33,113 nt of DNA from JAVWGW01 sp036655915 (GTDB lineage Bacteria > Actinomycetota > Coriobacteriia > Coriobacteriales > Eggerthellaceae), in the NCBI GenBank assembly GCA_036655915.1, contig JAVVPE010000014.1, forward strand, positions 1 to 33,113, given 5' to 3'. Position numbers and translations under genes: made by a program. Shown piece after piece: positions 24,780 through 32,706 of this stretch (the stretch's first letter is position 1; every line of letters begins with the position of its first letter). The notes below the pieces were generated by a model that was not told where the DNA came from, did not search any database, and was given only the letters and a program-made list of their open reading frames with translations.

Positions 24780-26270
24780 ATGGATAGCTTTGGTGAAAAA
24801 ACGCTACCGAACGGAAAAGATGTTGTGTTCGATTTCCGTTCTATGATTGGGTGTCTTGGCTTTTCATTTTACTGGGGTTGGAATTTACTGACATACTTTA
24901 GTGCAGTTGTTCTTTTACCAACACCAGCTAGTCTTCATGTAGAGCCTGGATTTAGGGCAATCGCCTTTTTTTCAGCAACTCTCGGTTTTTTAGTTCTTTT
25001 ACTTTTTATTCGGAAACCCTTTAAGAAGATTTTTCGCATTTTTATTGCGCTAATCCCTTTGTTTTTTACACCACCTATTTATATATTGGCTTTTTTAACA
25101 CGGAATATTTCATCAGCTGCTGAAATTCCCTTTCCTTTAGAAATTCTAGTCTGGTTTCTTTTTGGCATTTCTACAGTCTGTCTTCTTTTGCAGGGAGGAT
25201 TCTATTTTGCGTCCATACCCATGGTTTCATCGCTCATTTATATGGCGGTAGCTGTTTCTTTGGGTAGCATTTATTATTTGCTGATTATCAACATGTATTT
25301 TGGTGCAGCTTTAATTGTTACTGCATGCATGCCGTGGATCAGTACTCTTGCTTTCCGCGTTGCCAGGGTAATGCCTGAAAAGGAATACGCTATCAATGAC
25401 GCTGATCCTAAAAAACGCTGGCATCTTGATACTTGGCAATCATTGCCAAGTCAGTTTCTCTATAGCATTGCTTTTGGCTTTGCTGTCAATGTTGGCATTT
25501 CGACTGGAGTTACTGAGGTCGGCCATTTTAGCGTAATTGCAATGGCCTTTTGTTCTTCTGGTTTTCTTTTTCTTGTAAGGATTCTGTTTAAGAAAAATAT
25601 TGATTCTGAAAGCACTCAGTGGTTTCTTCTTCCGCTAATTGCTATCGGATTGCTTCCTCTTGTATTTTTTGACAATCCAATGATCGTTATGTTTTGCTGT
25701 GCCATCTTGGTTATTTGCTTTATATGGTATGACATGATGTATATTTTGGTTTTATCGGATCTTATGCGAGAACAACCTTTTACTGCTTTACCAATTTTCT
25801 GTGCAGGACAATTTATTGTTTCATCAGGCACCTTTATTGGATGGACTGCCGGATCTGTGCTTTTGGCAAATGGAGGATATCAGGGACTTGCTTTCAATTT
25901 GACAGTTATGGCAATTATCCTTTGCCTAATAGCCATCTTAGCGTTTGCGGGTAGACCTAATCTTCGCAATGAAACAAAGACTATTGTCGTGGAAAGAAAT
26001 ACTGAAAAGTATGTAGGAAAATGGAAGCAACACTGTCAAAGAATCTGTCAGGAAGTACAGCTTTCACCAAGACAAACTGAGGTTTTTATGCTTTTAGTTC
26101 GAGGAAGAAACGCAAAGGTTATAGAAGAAGAACTTTTTATTTCAAATCATACGGCAAAAACTCATATATACCGCATTTACCAGAAACTTGGCGTCCATAC
26201 GCAACAAGAATTAATAGATACTGCTGAGGCTTACTTTCATGCACACAGAGATTCTGAAGAAACGCACTAG
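24780..26270 (+). CDS. Membrane-bound LuxR-type transcriptional regulator (12 helices plus HTH)
   Basis: 496 residues. Residues about 20-395 hold some twelve hydrophobic helices resembling a transporter fold. A linker (about 396-425) leads to a C-terminal LuxR/NarL-type helix-turn-helix (about 428-485): SPRQTEVFMLLVRGRNAKVI, then EELFISNHTAKTHIYRIYQKLGV. No receiver or kinase domain is present, so signal sensing must lie in the membrane part. Proteins of this layout are expanded in Eggerthella relatives and are often encoded beside molybdenum reductase genes that they activate in response to the substrate. It is divergent from the operon at 20607-24490 and preceded by AAAGGGAGGAAG. It is AT-rich like the rest of the block. 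Confidence 0.9.
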   Translation: MDSFGEKTLPNGKDVVFDFRSMIGCLGFSFYWGWNLLTYFSAVVLLPTPASLHVEPGFRAIAFFSATLGFLVLLLFIRKPFKKIFRIFIALIPLFFTPPIYILAFLTRNISSAAEIPFPLEILVWFLFGISTVCLLLQGGFYFASIPMVSSLIYMAVAVSLGSIYYLLIINMYFGAALIVTACMPWISTLAFRVARVMPEKEYAINDADPKKRWHLDTWQSLPSQFLYSIAFGFAVNVGISTGVTEVGHFSVIAMAFCSSGFLFLVRILFKKNIDSESTQWFLLPLIAIGLLPLVFFDNPMIVMFCCAILVICFIWYDMMYILVLSDLMREQPFTALPIFCAGQFIVSSGTFIGWTAGSVLLANGGYQGLAFNLTVMAIILCLIAILAFAGRPNLRNETKTIVVERNTEKYVGKWKQHCQRICQEVQLSPRQTEVFMLLVRGRNAKVIEEELFISNHTAKTHIYRIYQKLGVHTQQELIDTAEAYFHAHRDSEETH

Positions 26271-26291
26271 CCACATCGGTTGCATCACCTT

Positions 26292-27257
26292 TTAAAGCGT
26301 CAAGCCGGCAACGCTGGAAAAAAGTATGGCGCCGGTGTAAAACGTGCCCAGCGCAATGTTGACGTTTAGGCACAACGGCATGGCGCCTCCGCGCGAGGCT
26401 GCTGTTAAAGGGTTTTTGACCAGGGCATGCACTACCGGATAAAGCGCAAGCAGCATGAAGGGCACAACGATGAGCCCGCGTGTGAAAAATACGCCCACCA
26501 AAACGATGATGGCGGCAATCCAAAGATAGAGCACCCCGTGGTACAGCCGCCGTGCGCGCACGCGCCCCAAAAGAACCGACTGCGTTTTACGGCCTGCTTC
26601 AATATCTTTTTCAATATCGCAGGTATTGTTCGTGAACATGATCAGCCCTATGCCGCAGACCAGCGGCAAAGAAAGTAACAAAACGCGCCCATCAAAAATG
26701 CCGGTCAAAGCCTGAAAACAGGCAAGGGGAATAAGGCCGCCCATAGCGATGCCGCTCACAAATTCCCCCACGGGCAAATAAGATATAGGGCTTTTCCCCG
26801 CAGAATACAGCATGATAATCGCCGCCCCCGCCAAGCCGATAGCAAGGGGAATCCATCCGGCGCACGCGATAACGTAGATGCCAAGCACAAAGGCTAGGCC
26901 AAGAAAGGCAAGGGCCAGACGGAAGACGGATCGGGGATTGACCTTGTTGTACACCAAGACCGCATCGGTGGGATCATCCTGGTTTTCAGCGGTATCGGTG
27001 CCCTTGATAAAATCGTAATAATCGTTGATGGTGTTAACGGCCGCTTGCATCAGCGTGCAAATGCACAGCAGCGCCAGCGTAAGCGTGACCGAAACACTGT
27101 GGGTGTAAACGGCTGCCAAAGCGGTTGCAAAAAGCACGGGCAAAATAGCTGCAGGCCAGGTGTGGGGTGCAGCAAGCTGCACTATCAGGCGCGCACTGAG
27201 GGGGGTATAGTCTTTTGTGTCGTCGATGCGGGTAAGAATTTCGGGCTGAGATTGCAT
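26292..27257 (-). CDS. menA: 1,4-dihydroxy-2-naphthoate polyprenyltransferase
   Basis: A 321-residue UbiA-family membrane prenyltransferase. MenA joins 1,4-dihydroxy-2-naphthoate to a polyprenyl diphosphate, giving demethylmenaquinone. The two Asp-rich Mg2+/diphosphate motifs are present: N78-D-Y-Y-D82 followed by FIKGTD, and N211-x2-D214-x3-D218 followed by IEAGRKT. About eight to nine hydrophobic helices are present. This implies a menaquinone-dependent electron transport chain. AAAGGAA precedes the ATG. The preceding gene ends 14 bases upstream, so the two form an operon. It is convergent with the LuxR-type gene, with 21 bases between and no visible terminator. Confidence 0.9.
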   Translation of the reverse strand: MQSQPEILTRIDDTKDYTPLSARLIVQLAAPHTWPAAILPVLFATALAAVYTHSVSVTLTLALLCICTLMQAAVNTINDYYDFIKGTDTAENQDDPTDAVLVYNKVNPRSVFRLALAFLGLAFVLGIYVIACAGWIPLAIGLAGAAIIMLYSAGKSPISYLPVGEFVSGIAMGGLIPLACFQALTGIFDGRVLLLSLPLVCGIGLIMFTNNTCDIEKDIEAGRKTQSVLLGRVRARRLYHGVLYLWIAAIIVLVGVFFTRGLIVVPFMLLALYPVVHALVKNPLTAASRGGAMPLCLNVNIALGTFYTGAILFSSVAGLTL

Positions 27258-27270
27258 GGGATTCCTTTGT

Positions 27271-28431
27271 TTACCCCTTCGGGCGATAGCGGTCTTTACG
27301 GAACATCAAATCTTCATCCGGTGCAGGCAGAAGACGCTGCGTTGTTGCTTTCTTAAAGATAGACACCGCCTGCGAAAGGGTGTGAAAGATAAATTTTTTC
27401 GTATCGGCATCCAGTTTATTTCCTTCAGAAAGCATGTGAGCCATATTTTTGAACAGTTTCGTTTGAAATTCAGCCCAGCTGCTCGCCTGCGTTGACGCAA
27501 ATAGCTCATAGAAGGTATCAATGAAGCGCTCACGCTGATCGGCGGAAACACTGAGCAACCAATCGTTGAGTGTTTTATCAAAAATGGCAGTCGATTTTTT
27601 CAGCTGGTTTTCGTAAACAAAATCATTGCCATCGATAGCCCAGGTGAAGGGCGAATGCGAAAATATGGGCAAGGCATTTGATTCAACGATGCCATACTCG
27701 GGACGCTGCTCTAAGATAAGCCCAATAACCGAAGAAGCTGGCACACTCTTATGAAGCTTTGCCTGAAAGCCTTCATCCTCAATGCGAGGGGAGGGGTTAT
27801 CCAAAAACGAAGGCCCGTCATGGTTGTAGACCCTTGTGATGCGATTGTAAACGCACTCATCGGCGCACAGAGCCGCATATTCAGCTAAGTTGCCGCCTTT
27901 GGAATGACCGCCCAAAATAAGGGGTCGCGTGCAGCAGGAAGCTATCCCCGAAACATAGCGCAAAGCTGCCACCTGGGAGGGGATGACATTTTTGAAGCAG
28001 AGGTTAAAATCTTCCTTCCAACCGGCAAAGCTGCCATCGGTGCCCCTGAAGGCCAGATAAACCGTATCGTCGGGAAGGAAGAAACTCATAGCACTAAATT
28101 GCTTTTCAACCGCTTCCGCCGTTTCATGTACGTAAAACGCCACACGAACGTTGCGCCAACGGCGGCTTGCCCTGATTGCATCGTGAAATGCGGGCATCAG
28201 ATCGCTATCTTCAAGCCAGCTGCCCGCAGTAAGTGCAGATCGGTCGGTTAATGCAACAATATCATGCAGCAAAACCTGTTCGTCGACGCAGGGTTGTATC
28301 AGGGGCGATACTTCAAAGTTGTAGTAAGCTAAGGTGGAAAAAACCAGACTATCCAGGGGGTTAAACGCGCTTTCGCCAAAGCTACGCTGCTCTGCTTCTA
28401 TGTAATCAATAATAGTTTTCATAGGTATCAT
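27271..28431 (-). CDS. DUF2974 (Mbeg1-like) alpha/beta-hydrolase
   Basis: A 386-residue protein with the lipase-like nucleophile elbow GGHSKGG (S177) after the strand LILGG, and TVYLAFRGTDGSFAGWKEDF (about residues 123-142), which matches the oxyanion-loop region of lipase-3-like hydrolases. These are hallmarks of the DUF2974/Mbeg1-like family. No signal peptide or membrane helix is visible, so it is probably cytoplasmic. The natural substrate is unknown; an ester or lipid is plausible. The start is uncertain: ATGs at 28431 and 28422 both lack a clear ribosome binding site. It forms an operon with menA downstream and diverges from a thioesterase gene. Confidence 0.8.
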   Translation of the reverse strand: MIPMKTIIDYIEAEQRSFGESAFNPLDSLVFSTLAYYNFEVSPLIQPCVDEQVLLHDIVALTDRSALTAGSWLEDSDLMPAFHDAIRASRRWRNVRVAFYVHETAEAVEKQFSAMSFFLPDDTVYLAFRGTDGSFAGWKEDFNLCFKNVIPSQVAALRYVSGIASCCTRPLILGGHSKGGNLAEYAALCADECVYNRITRVYNHDGPSFLDNPSPRIEDEGFQAKLHKSVPASSVIGLILEQRPEYGIVESNALPIFSHSPFTWAIDGNDFVYENQLKKSTAIFDKTLNDWLLSVSADQRERFIDTFYELFASTQASSWAEFQTKLFKNMAHMLSEGNKLDADTKKFIFHTLSQAVSIFKKATTQRLLPAPDEDLMFRKDRYRPKG

Positions 28432-28473
28432 TGTAATGGTTTGAAGCTAAGCGGTTCCCGTGTTTTATGCACC

Positions 28474-28487
28474 TGGCAAAATTGCCA
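28474..28487. promoter_or_regulatory. Operator-like dyad between DUF2974 and thioesterase genes
   Basis: TGGCAA-AA-TTGCCA is an inverted repeat with a two-base centre, about 43 bases upstream of the DUF2974 start and about 93 bases upstream of the thioesterase start. Its position between divergent genes suits a repressor or activator dimer. No regulator gene is adjacent. Confidence 0.35.
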
Positions 28488-28579
28488 AATTCTTCGTTCC
28501 GTGAAGCTGCAAATTTCTTGTTCATAAGGCATCAATTTTAAGCTAGGATTGAGGAAAGAGCCTTCAGGAGGAATTGTTT

Positions 28580-29011
28580 ATGCAGGTACAGGTCCCGATA
28601 AAAATACGTTACGCCGAAACCGACTGCATGGGGGTGGTGTATCACGCAAACTATCTACTTTACTTTGAGGATGCCCGCAACGCCTTCCTTGAAGCTATCG
28701 GCCAATCCTACGATGCCATAGAAGCTTCGGGGTATATGTCGCCTGTCGTAAGCGTGAACTGCAGCTATGGAATGCCGCTGCGTTACGGCGATACCGCCAT
28801 CGTGGTTGTGCGCATTATCAAAACCACTGCCGTTAAAACAACTTATGCCTACGAAGTTTACAACGATCGCCAAACAATCGGCGTCGATAAGCCCTGCTGT
28901 ACGGGGCAAAGCGTCCACTGCATGGTTGAAGCGGATTCCTTTAAGCCCGTCAGCATGAAGCAAGCAGCACCCGAGCTCTACAAAAAATACCTTGAAGTGT
29001 GCGAAGGCTAA
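28580..29011 (+). CDS. Hotdog-fold acyl-CoA thioesterase (YbgC/4HBT-like)
   Basis: A 143-residue thioesterase of the 4-hydroxybenzoyl-CoA thioesterase family. The catalytic region reads RYAETDCMGVVYHANYLLYF (residues 10-29) with D15 as the catalytic acid and H22 in the usual helix position; FEDAR follows. It cleaves an acyl- or aryl-CoA ester. The start is set at ATG 28580, because AGGAGGA sits seven bases upstream; an in-frame TTG at 28574 is too close. The neighbouring menA suggests, weakly, that it could release 1,4-dihydroxy-2-naphthoate from its CoA ester. Arylacetyl-CoA made by IorAB is another possible substrate. Confidence 0.88.
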   Translation: MQVQVPIKIRYAETDCMGVVYHANYLLYFEDARNAFLEAIGQSYDAIEASGYMSPVVSVNCSYGMPLRYGDTAIVVVRIIKTTAVKTTYAYEVYNDRQTIGVDKPCCTGQSVHCMVEADSFKPVSMKQAAPELYKKYLEVCEG

Positions 29012-29018
29012 GCGCTCG

Positions 29019-29058
29019 CAAGAGATAGCTTAGAGTTACTCTAATGGTACTTCTCTTG
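29019..29058 (+). terminator. Possible hairpin terminator after the thioesterase gene
   Basis: CAAGAGA (29019-29025) pairs with TCTCTTG (29052-29058), with an inner AGAG/CTCT helix nested between them. It begins eight bases after the thioesterase stop and is followed by an AT-rich stretch with AATTTTA. The stem is interrupted and the T run is poor, so termination is only possible. Confidence 0.35.
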
Positions 29059-29157
29059 TAGTAATTTTACCGAGTAATATATAGATGCGCTTTTCCAAGG
29101 GAATAGGGGTACTTATCCTCTACAATGAGGGGGTTATCAAGGTAGGGGGGTAAAACC

Positions 29158-30717
29158 ATGGTCACAACAGATCATGAAAAACATACGCACGATGCCCTTT
29201 CCTTCAAACCTGTGCTCAAATACATTGTGGTGTTTTACTTTTTGGTTCTTGTCACTGTTTTCGTTGTAGTGTTGCTCTATGCCGCAAGTACCATGAAAAG
29301 TGAATCGAGCTTCGTAGCGCAGTCAACAAAAACTCAAATTGATTATCGCGTCAACAATACGATTGCTCTTACTACTGCCTTGGCCCAGAACAGTTATTTT
29401 ACCGACCCTGCTATCCCTTATGAAGAAAAAGCGGTCGCACTAAACAAGTATAGTGATGCTTTTGATTACTTCCTGATTTGCATTGTCGATAAAGATTTCA
29501 ACGTATACGACGAAACAGGGACCGACGCTAACCTTGCCGGACGCGATTACATGCAAAAGTTGCTTGCGACCGGGGAAGTGCAGGTTACCGATTGCTTTGC
29601 GGCCGGTGCAGATGGCGTCACTCTTAACTATACCGTGGCCGCACCCATCATGCGCGATGGTGTTTTTGATGGCGTTATCTTTGCGGCCATCTATTTTGAT
29701 GAAATAGCGCAAAAACTCACCGACAATATCTATGGCGACTATCAGCAGCTTGTTTTGTTTAATAGTAAAAACCAAATCATGTCAGCTTCAGGAGCCTCGC
29801 TTTACGGAACGCCCTACACAGACACGGTGGGGTCTGCCACGCTTTTCGGCAAAACGGTCAAGCAGGTTGAAGCGGATATGTATAATCAAACAGAGGGATC
29901 CTACTGGTGTATCGATGCCTTTAACCCCTGCTATGTAAGCTATCTGCCTATCGAAAACACGCACTGGATGCTTAGCTGCAGTGTGGATTTATGGGGCACC
30001 ATGGCCCCGTTCTTGCCCTCTATTTTAGGGATTGTTTTCCTTACTTCTCTTGCGTGCGCCATTTTGATTATGCTTGCAAGTCGTTACATAAAATCGCAGA
30101 TGAGCACCGTAACAATGCTGGTATCTTCCGTGCAGGATCTGGAAAAAAAGATTTATCAAAACGAAAAACCCGACAACATGGATTTCCGTGAAATAATAAG
30201 CCTGACCAGCAAAGGGCTTACCGATGGCTTAACGGGCGTTATCACGCGCACGGTTTTCCTCAATCAAGTTCCCTTCAAAATCAAGGCGCTCAACGAAGGT
30301 GAACAGGCAATTTTATGCTTCATTGATGTTGATGATTTAAAAATTATCAACGATACCTACGGGCACAATGTTGGTGATATTGCCTTGAAAAATGTTGGCT
30401 ACGTCTTGCGCGAATATGAAAAGAAGTATGATGGTCTTGTCGGGCGCCACGGCGGTGACGAATTTGTCATGCTGCTTACGGGATTTAGCACCCTTGATTC
30501 CCTGAGCGATCTTATGGCCGAGCTGGTAAAAAGATTACATACCGAAATTTCTTTGGGGGATGAAAAGATTGCCGTCCAATGCAGTGTCGGCGTCGCCCTT
30601 TGCAGCAACAAAGATGAAGATGTTGAAACGGTAATCAAGCAGGCAGATACGATGCTTTACCTGGTTAAACAAAACGGTAAAGGAAGTTTTAGAATTTTCG
30701 GAGCTAACCAGAAGTAA
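29158..30717 (+). CDS. Membrane diguanylate cyclase with extracellular Cache-type sensor
   Basis: 519 residues. A first membrane helix (about 20-45) is followed by an extracellular sensor domain (about 50-275) with the look of a dCache module (FLICIVDKDFNVYDETGTDANLAGRDYMQKL, then MSASGASLYGTPYTD). A second helix lies at about 282-305. A GGDEF domain (about 350-515) makes c-di-GMP from two GTP. The active-site loop is intact, R-H-G-G-D-E-F (GGDEF at 432-436), and the metal/substrate segment DVDDLKIINDTYGHNVGD is present. The RxxD inhibitory site is not conserved (the Asp is shifted and Lys replaces Arg), so product feedback may be absent. AGGTAGGGGGG precedes the ATG. The next gene is a degenerate relative. 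Confidence 0.92.
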   Translation: MVTTDHEKHTHDALSFKPVLKYIVVFYFLVLVTVFVVVLLYAASTMKSESSFVAQSTKTQIDYRVNNTIALTTALAQNSYFTDPAIPYEEKAVALNKYSDAFDYFLICIVDKDFNVYDETGTDANLAGRDYMQKLLATGEVQVTDCFAAGADGVTLNYTVAAPIMRDGVFDGVIFAAIYFDEIAQKLTDNIYGDYQQLVLFNSKNQIMSASGASLYGTPYTDTVGSATLFGKTVKQVEADMYNQTEGSYWCIDAFNPCYVSYLPIENTHWMLSCSVDLWGTMAPFLPSILGIVFLTSLACAILIMLASRYIKSQMSTVTMLVSSVQDLEKKIYQNEKPDNMDFREIISLTSKGLTDGLTGVITRTVFLNQVPFKIKALNEGEQAILCFIDVDDLKIINDTYGHNVGDIALKNVGYVLREYEKKYDGLVGRHGGDEFVMLLTGFSTLDSLSDLMAELVKRLHTEISLGDEKIAVQCSVGVALCSNKDEDVETVIKQADTMLYLVKQNGKGSFRIFGANQK

Positions 30718-30740
30718 ATTTTGCCAAAGGATCCTACACG

Positions 30741-32057
30741 ATGAAGATGGCTACATTGAAAAAATGGCACTATCTTGCAATCGCACTTACTTTTGCGGTA
30801 CTTGTCGTGCTGTCCGGCTTTCTGTGCGCTGCCGCAGCGAATCAACGCACAACCCAGGCAAGCATCGCGCTTGAATCTTCGGCCGAAATCATGCAGCTGA
30901 ATTTGCGCCAAAAATTTAATTACACCGATGATTTGGCCGCTGTTTTGGCAGCTGATGGCACAAGCGAACATTTCAGGGATGCAGCCGCACGCCTTGTGCA
31001 GCGCCACCCCGAATGCCTTTCCGTGGAGCTTATAGAGGGAAGCGTTTTGACCCAAGTCTACCCAGGAGGGCCAAGTGCAGCCCAAAGCATAGGCACCGAT
31101 ATAGCCAATATGAATTACGCCTATACGCTTCCGCGTGTGACTGATGCGCTGGCCATCGAAGGCCCTCTCGTTTCGGGCGATCAAGAAGTTTTTCTGGTTA
31201 TTCAGCCCCTGTTCAACAGCGAAAATGTGTATATGGGTGAAGTTGTTGTGGCTATAAAAGCTTCGGTTATTATGGAATCTTTCCCCTTTGAGGCTCTTAA
31301 GAAGAGTGGGTATGAATACGAATTATGGAGCTTACTTCTTTTAGATGGCAGTAAAAATTCCCTTGCTATCTCTGCAAACAACCTTGATTTTTCCAAGGCC
31401 ATTGAAACAAAATTTGAGCTTCCCACCGCATGGACCTTAAGCATTATCCCCACAGCTGGTTGGGTTAGCCGAGGGTTTGTTGCTGCACTTGCACTTATCA
31501 CCCTTGTGCTCACCAGCGCTTTGGCACTTATTTTGTCTTTGTACCGTAAAAAACGCTATCTTGAACACAGAGTGGCTTCTCTCAATGAACACGACCGCGA
31601 AACCGGCTTTTTAAGCAGGGAAGGCCTTCTTAAAAAGACAGGGGACTGGATAGCGGGCAGCCAAGAACCCTTCGCTATCATCTCCATTGTCCTCAATAAT
31701 TATTCCTACATCACCCAAAACGTCACTCCCGATAAGCGAAGCGCAATCATCAATCATATCGTTGAATGCTTCGATTACCACATCAAAAGCGAGCACCTCA
31801 TTGCCCGCACAGAAGATGCCCGCTTTGTCCTTGCCATCAAGGGCGCTTTCGACCTCAACGAACTGGAAAATATCCAAAAGAACCTGATTATAGAACTGAT
31901 TCAAAAAGTAACTATCGAAGGTGAAACCATCTTCCTAACCGCCGAATACGATTTCGCCCGCTTCCCACAAGATGCCACAAGCGCAGAAGCACTCCTTACC
32001 CAAGTAATCAAAAAATACTTCAACCGCCAAAAAAATAAGCCCTCCCACAACCTATAA
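30741..32057 (+). CDS. CHASE-like sensor protein with degenerate GGDEF domain
   Basis: 438 residues. A membrane helix at about 12-32 is followed by an extracellular region (about 35-240) resembling a CHASE sensor, with LTQVYPGGPSAAQSIGTDI and VIQPLFNSENVYMGEVVVAI. A second helix (about 250-275) and a cytoplasmic domain (about 290-430) follow. The latter aligns with GGDEF in length and layout (HDRETGFLSREGLLKK at its start), but the active loop reads R-T-E-D-A-R-F, with E358-D-A-R-F in place of GGDEF. It cannot be a normal cyclase. A regulatory or c-di-GMP/GTP-binding role is likely. It lies 23 bases after the active cyclase and is probably co-transcribed. Confidence 0.85.
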   Translation: MKMATLKKWHYLAIALTFAVLVVLSGFLCAAAANQRTTQASIALESSAEIMQLNLRQKFNYTDDLAAVLAADGTSEHFRDAAARLVQRHPECLSVELIEGSVLTQVYPGGPSAAQSIGTDIANMNYAYTLPRVTDALAIEGPLVSGDQEVFLVIQPLFNSENVYMGEVVVAIKASVIMESFPFEALKKSGYEYELWSLLLLDGSKNSLAISANNLDFSKAIETKFELPTAWTLSIIPTAGWVSRGFVAALALITLVLTSALALILSLYRKKRYLEHRVASLNEHDRETGFLSREGLLKKTGDWIAGSQEPFAIISIVLNNYSYITQNVTPDKRSAIINHIVECFDYHIKSEHLIARTEDARFVLAIKGAFDLNELENIQKNLIIELIQKVTIEGETIFLTAEYDFARFPQDATSAEALLTQVIKKYFNRQKNKPSHNL

Positions 32058-32123
32058 AGTTTCTCCAACTAGAAATCTTATACAAGCCCACTACAACCCG
32101 CCAAGTCCCCTCCACCCGAAATT

Positions 32124-32162
32124 TTATGTAAACTACTAAAGTCCTTTTAGTAGTTTACATAA
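32124..32162. repeat. Perfect 17-bp inverted repeat with 5-base centre
   Basis: The 17-base arms at 32124-32140 (TTATGTAAACTACTAAA) and 32146-32162 are exact reverse complements, separated by GTCCT. It lies 67 bases after the degenerate GGDEF gene and 68 bases past the end of the convergent minus-strand membrane-protein gene. It could be a bidirectional terminator, although neither side has an immediate T run, or a binding site for a dimeric regulator. The rest of the 172-base gap (32058-32229) shows nothing else. Confidence 0.75.
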
Positions 32163-32229
32163 CATATATTATCAATAAAATCTATGGCAGTAGCGCTAGA
32201 GAGCTTGGGTGGCGGATGCGCTGCCTTGC

Positions 32230-32694
32230 TTATCCCCAGGTGGAGCCAGAGGTTTCGGGGGTCTTTGTTGAGAAATCACCGTTGAGAAGGTTTGAGAAGT
32301 CACCGCTTTGGACGGCTTCCATGACTATCGGGTACATAATAACGGCTGCATATATATTCAAGGCAAGCGCTGCTGCGCAGATGACTATACCAACAATATT
32401 CGCGCGCTTGAGGCGTGATGCGGGCTGCGCAAGTTGCGTTTTGCCGTGCGTGAGCTTGTTCAGTTTTACGCGAGCCATAATCTCAACAATCAGTGCAACG
32501 CTGCTGAGCAATATTCCGCCAAACATCAACGACACCGGTCCTGCGATATTGCCCGCGATAATCATAGTCTGGGCGTTTTTGAGCATCTTCACTTCTTGCG
32601 GCGTAGGTTGAGGCAAAACAGGCTGGGATGGCTGCTGGGGCGCTTCGGGTGTCGTATTTTTTTGTTCTGGGGTTTTATTTTCTTCATCATTCAT
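32230..32694 (-). CDS. Small two-helix membrane protein of unknown function
   Basis: A 154-residue protein. Residues 1-40 are hydrophilic and rich in Pro, Gln and Glu, for example PEAPQQPSQPVLPQPTP. Two hydrophobic helices follow at about 45-70 and 97-120, joined by a basic loop (MARVKLNKLTHGK). It ends in a Ser/Thr/Gly-rich tail. The layout resembles DUF4190-like proteins but no firm family can be given. The start is ATG 32694 because AAAGGATG lies at correct spacing; the ATG at 32703 touches the ribosome binding site. The upstream neighbours on the same strand are a 40-codon ORF and a MerR-type gene. Confidence 0.7.
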   Translation of the reverse strand: MNDEENKTPEQKNTTPEAPQQPSQPVLPQPTPQEVKMLKNAQTMIIAGNIAGPVSLMFGGILLSSVALIVEIMARVKLNKLTHGKTQLAQPASRLKRANIVGIVICAAALALNIYAAVIMYPIVMEAVQSGDFSNLLNGDFSTKTPETSGSTWG

Positions 32695-32706
32695 TGAAAT
32701 CATCCT

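Larger units (their letters stand above)
20511..26270. other. AT-rich accessory block between gluQ and menA
   Basis: By eye the base composition drops sharply from about 20455 and recovers after about 26270, at the end of the LuxR-type gene. The block holds four genes that form one functional unit: MFS carrier, two-cluster ferredoxin, molybdopterin enzyme, membrane LuxR regulator. Genes on both sides are GC-richer housekeeping genes. This suggests horizontal acquisition. No integrase, transposase, tRNA, or flanking direct repeat was found, so the mechanism of entry is unknown. Confidence 0.6.

Noticed and set aside
26137..26614. Minus-strand frames at the LuxR/menA junction
   Set aside because: They overlap the HTH coding region or menA in other frames and have no supporting motif.
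29012..29157. c-di-GMP riboswitch in front of the diguanylate cyclase
   Set aside because: The conserved GEMM core elements are absent; only a simple nested hairpin is visible.
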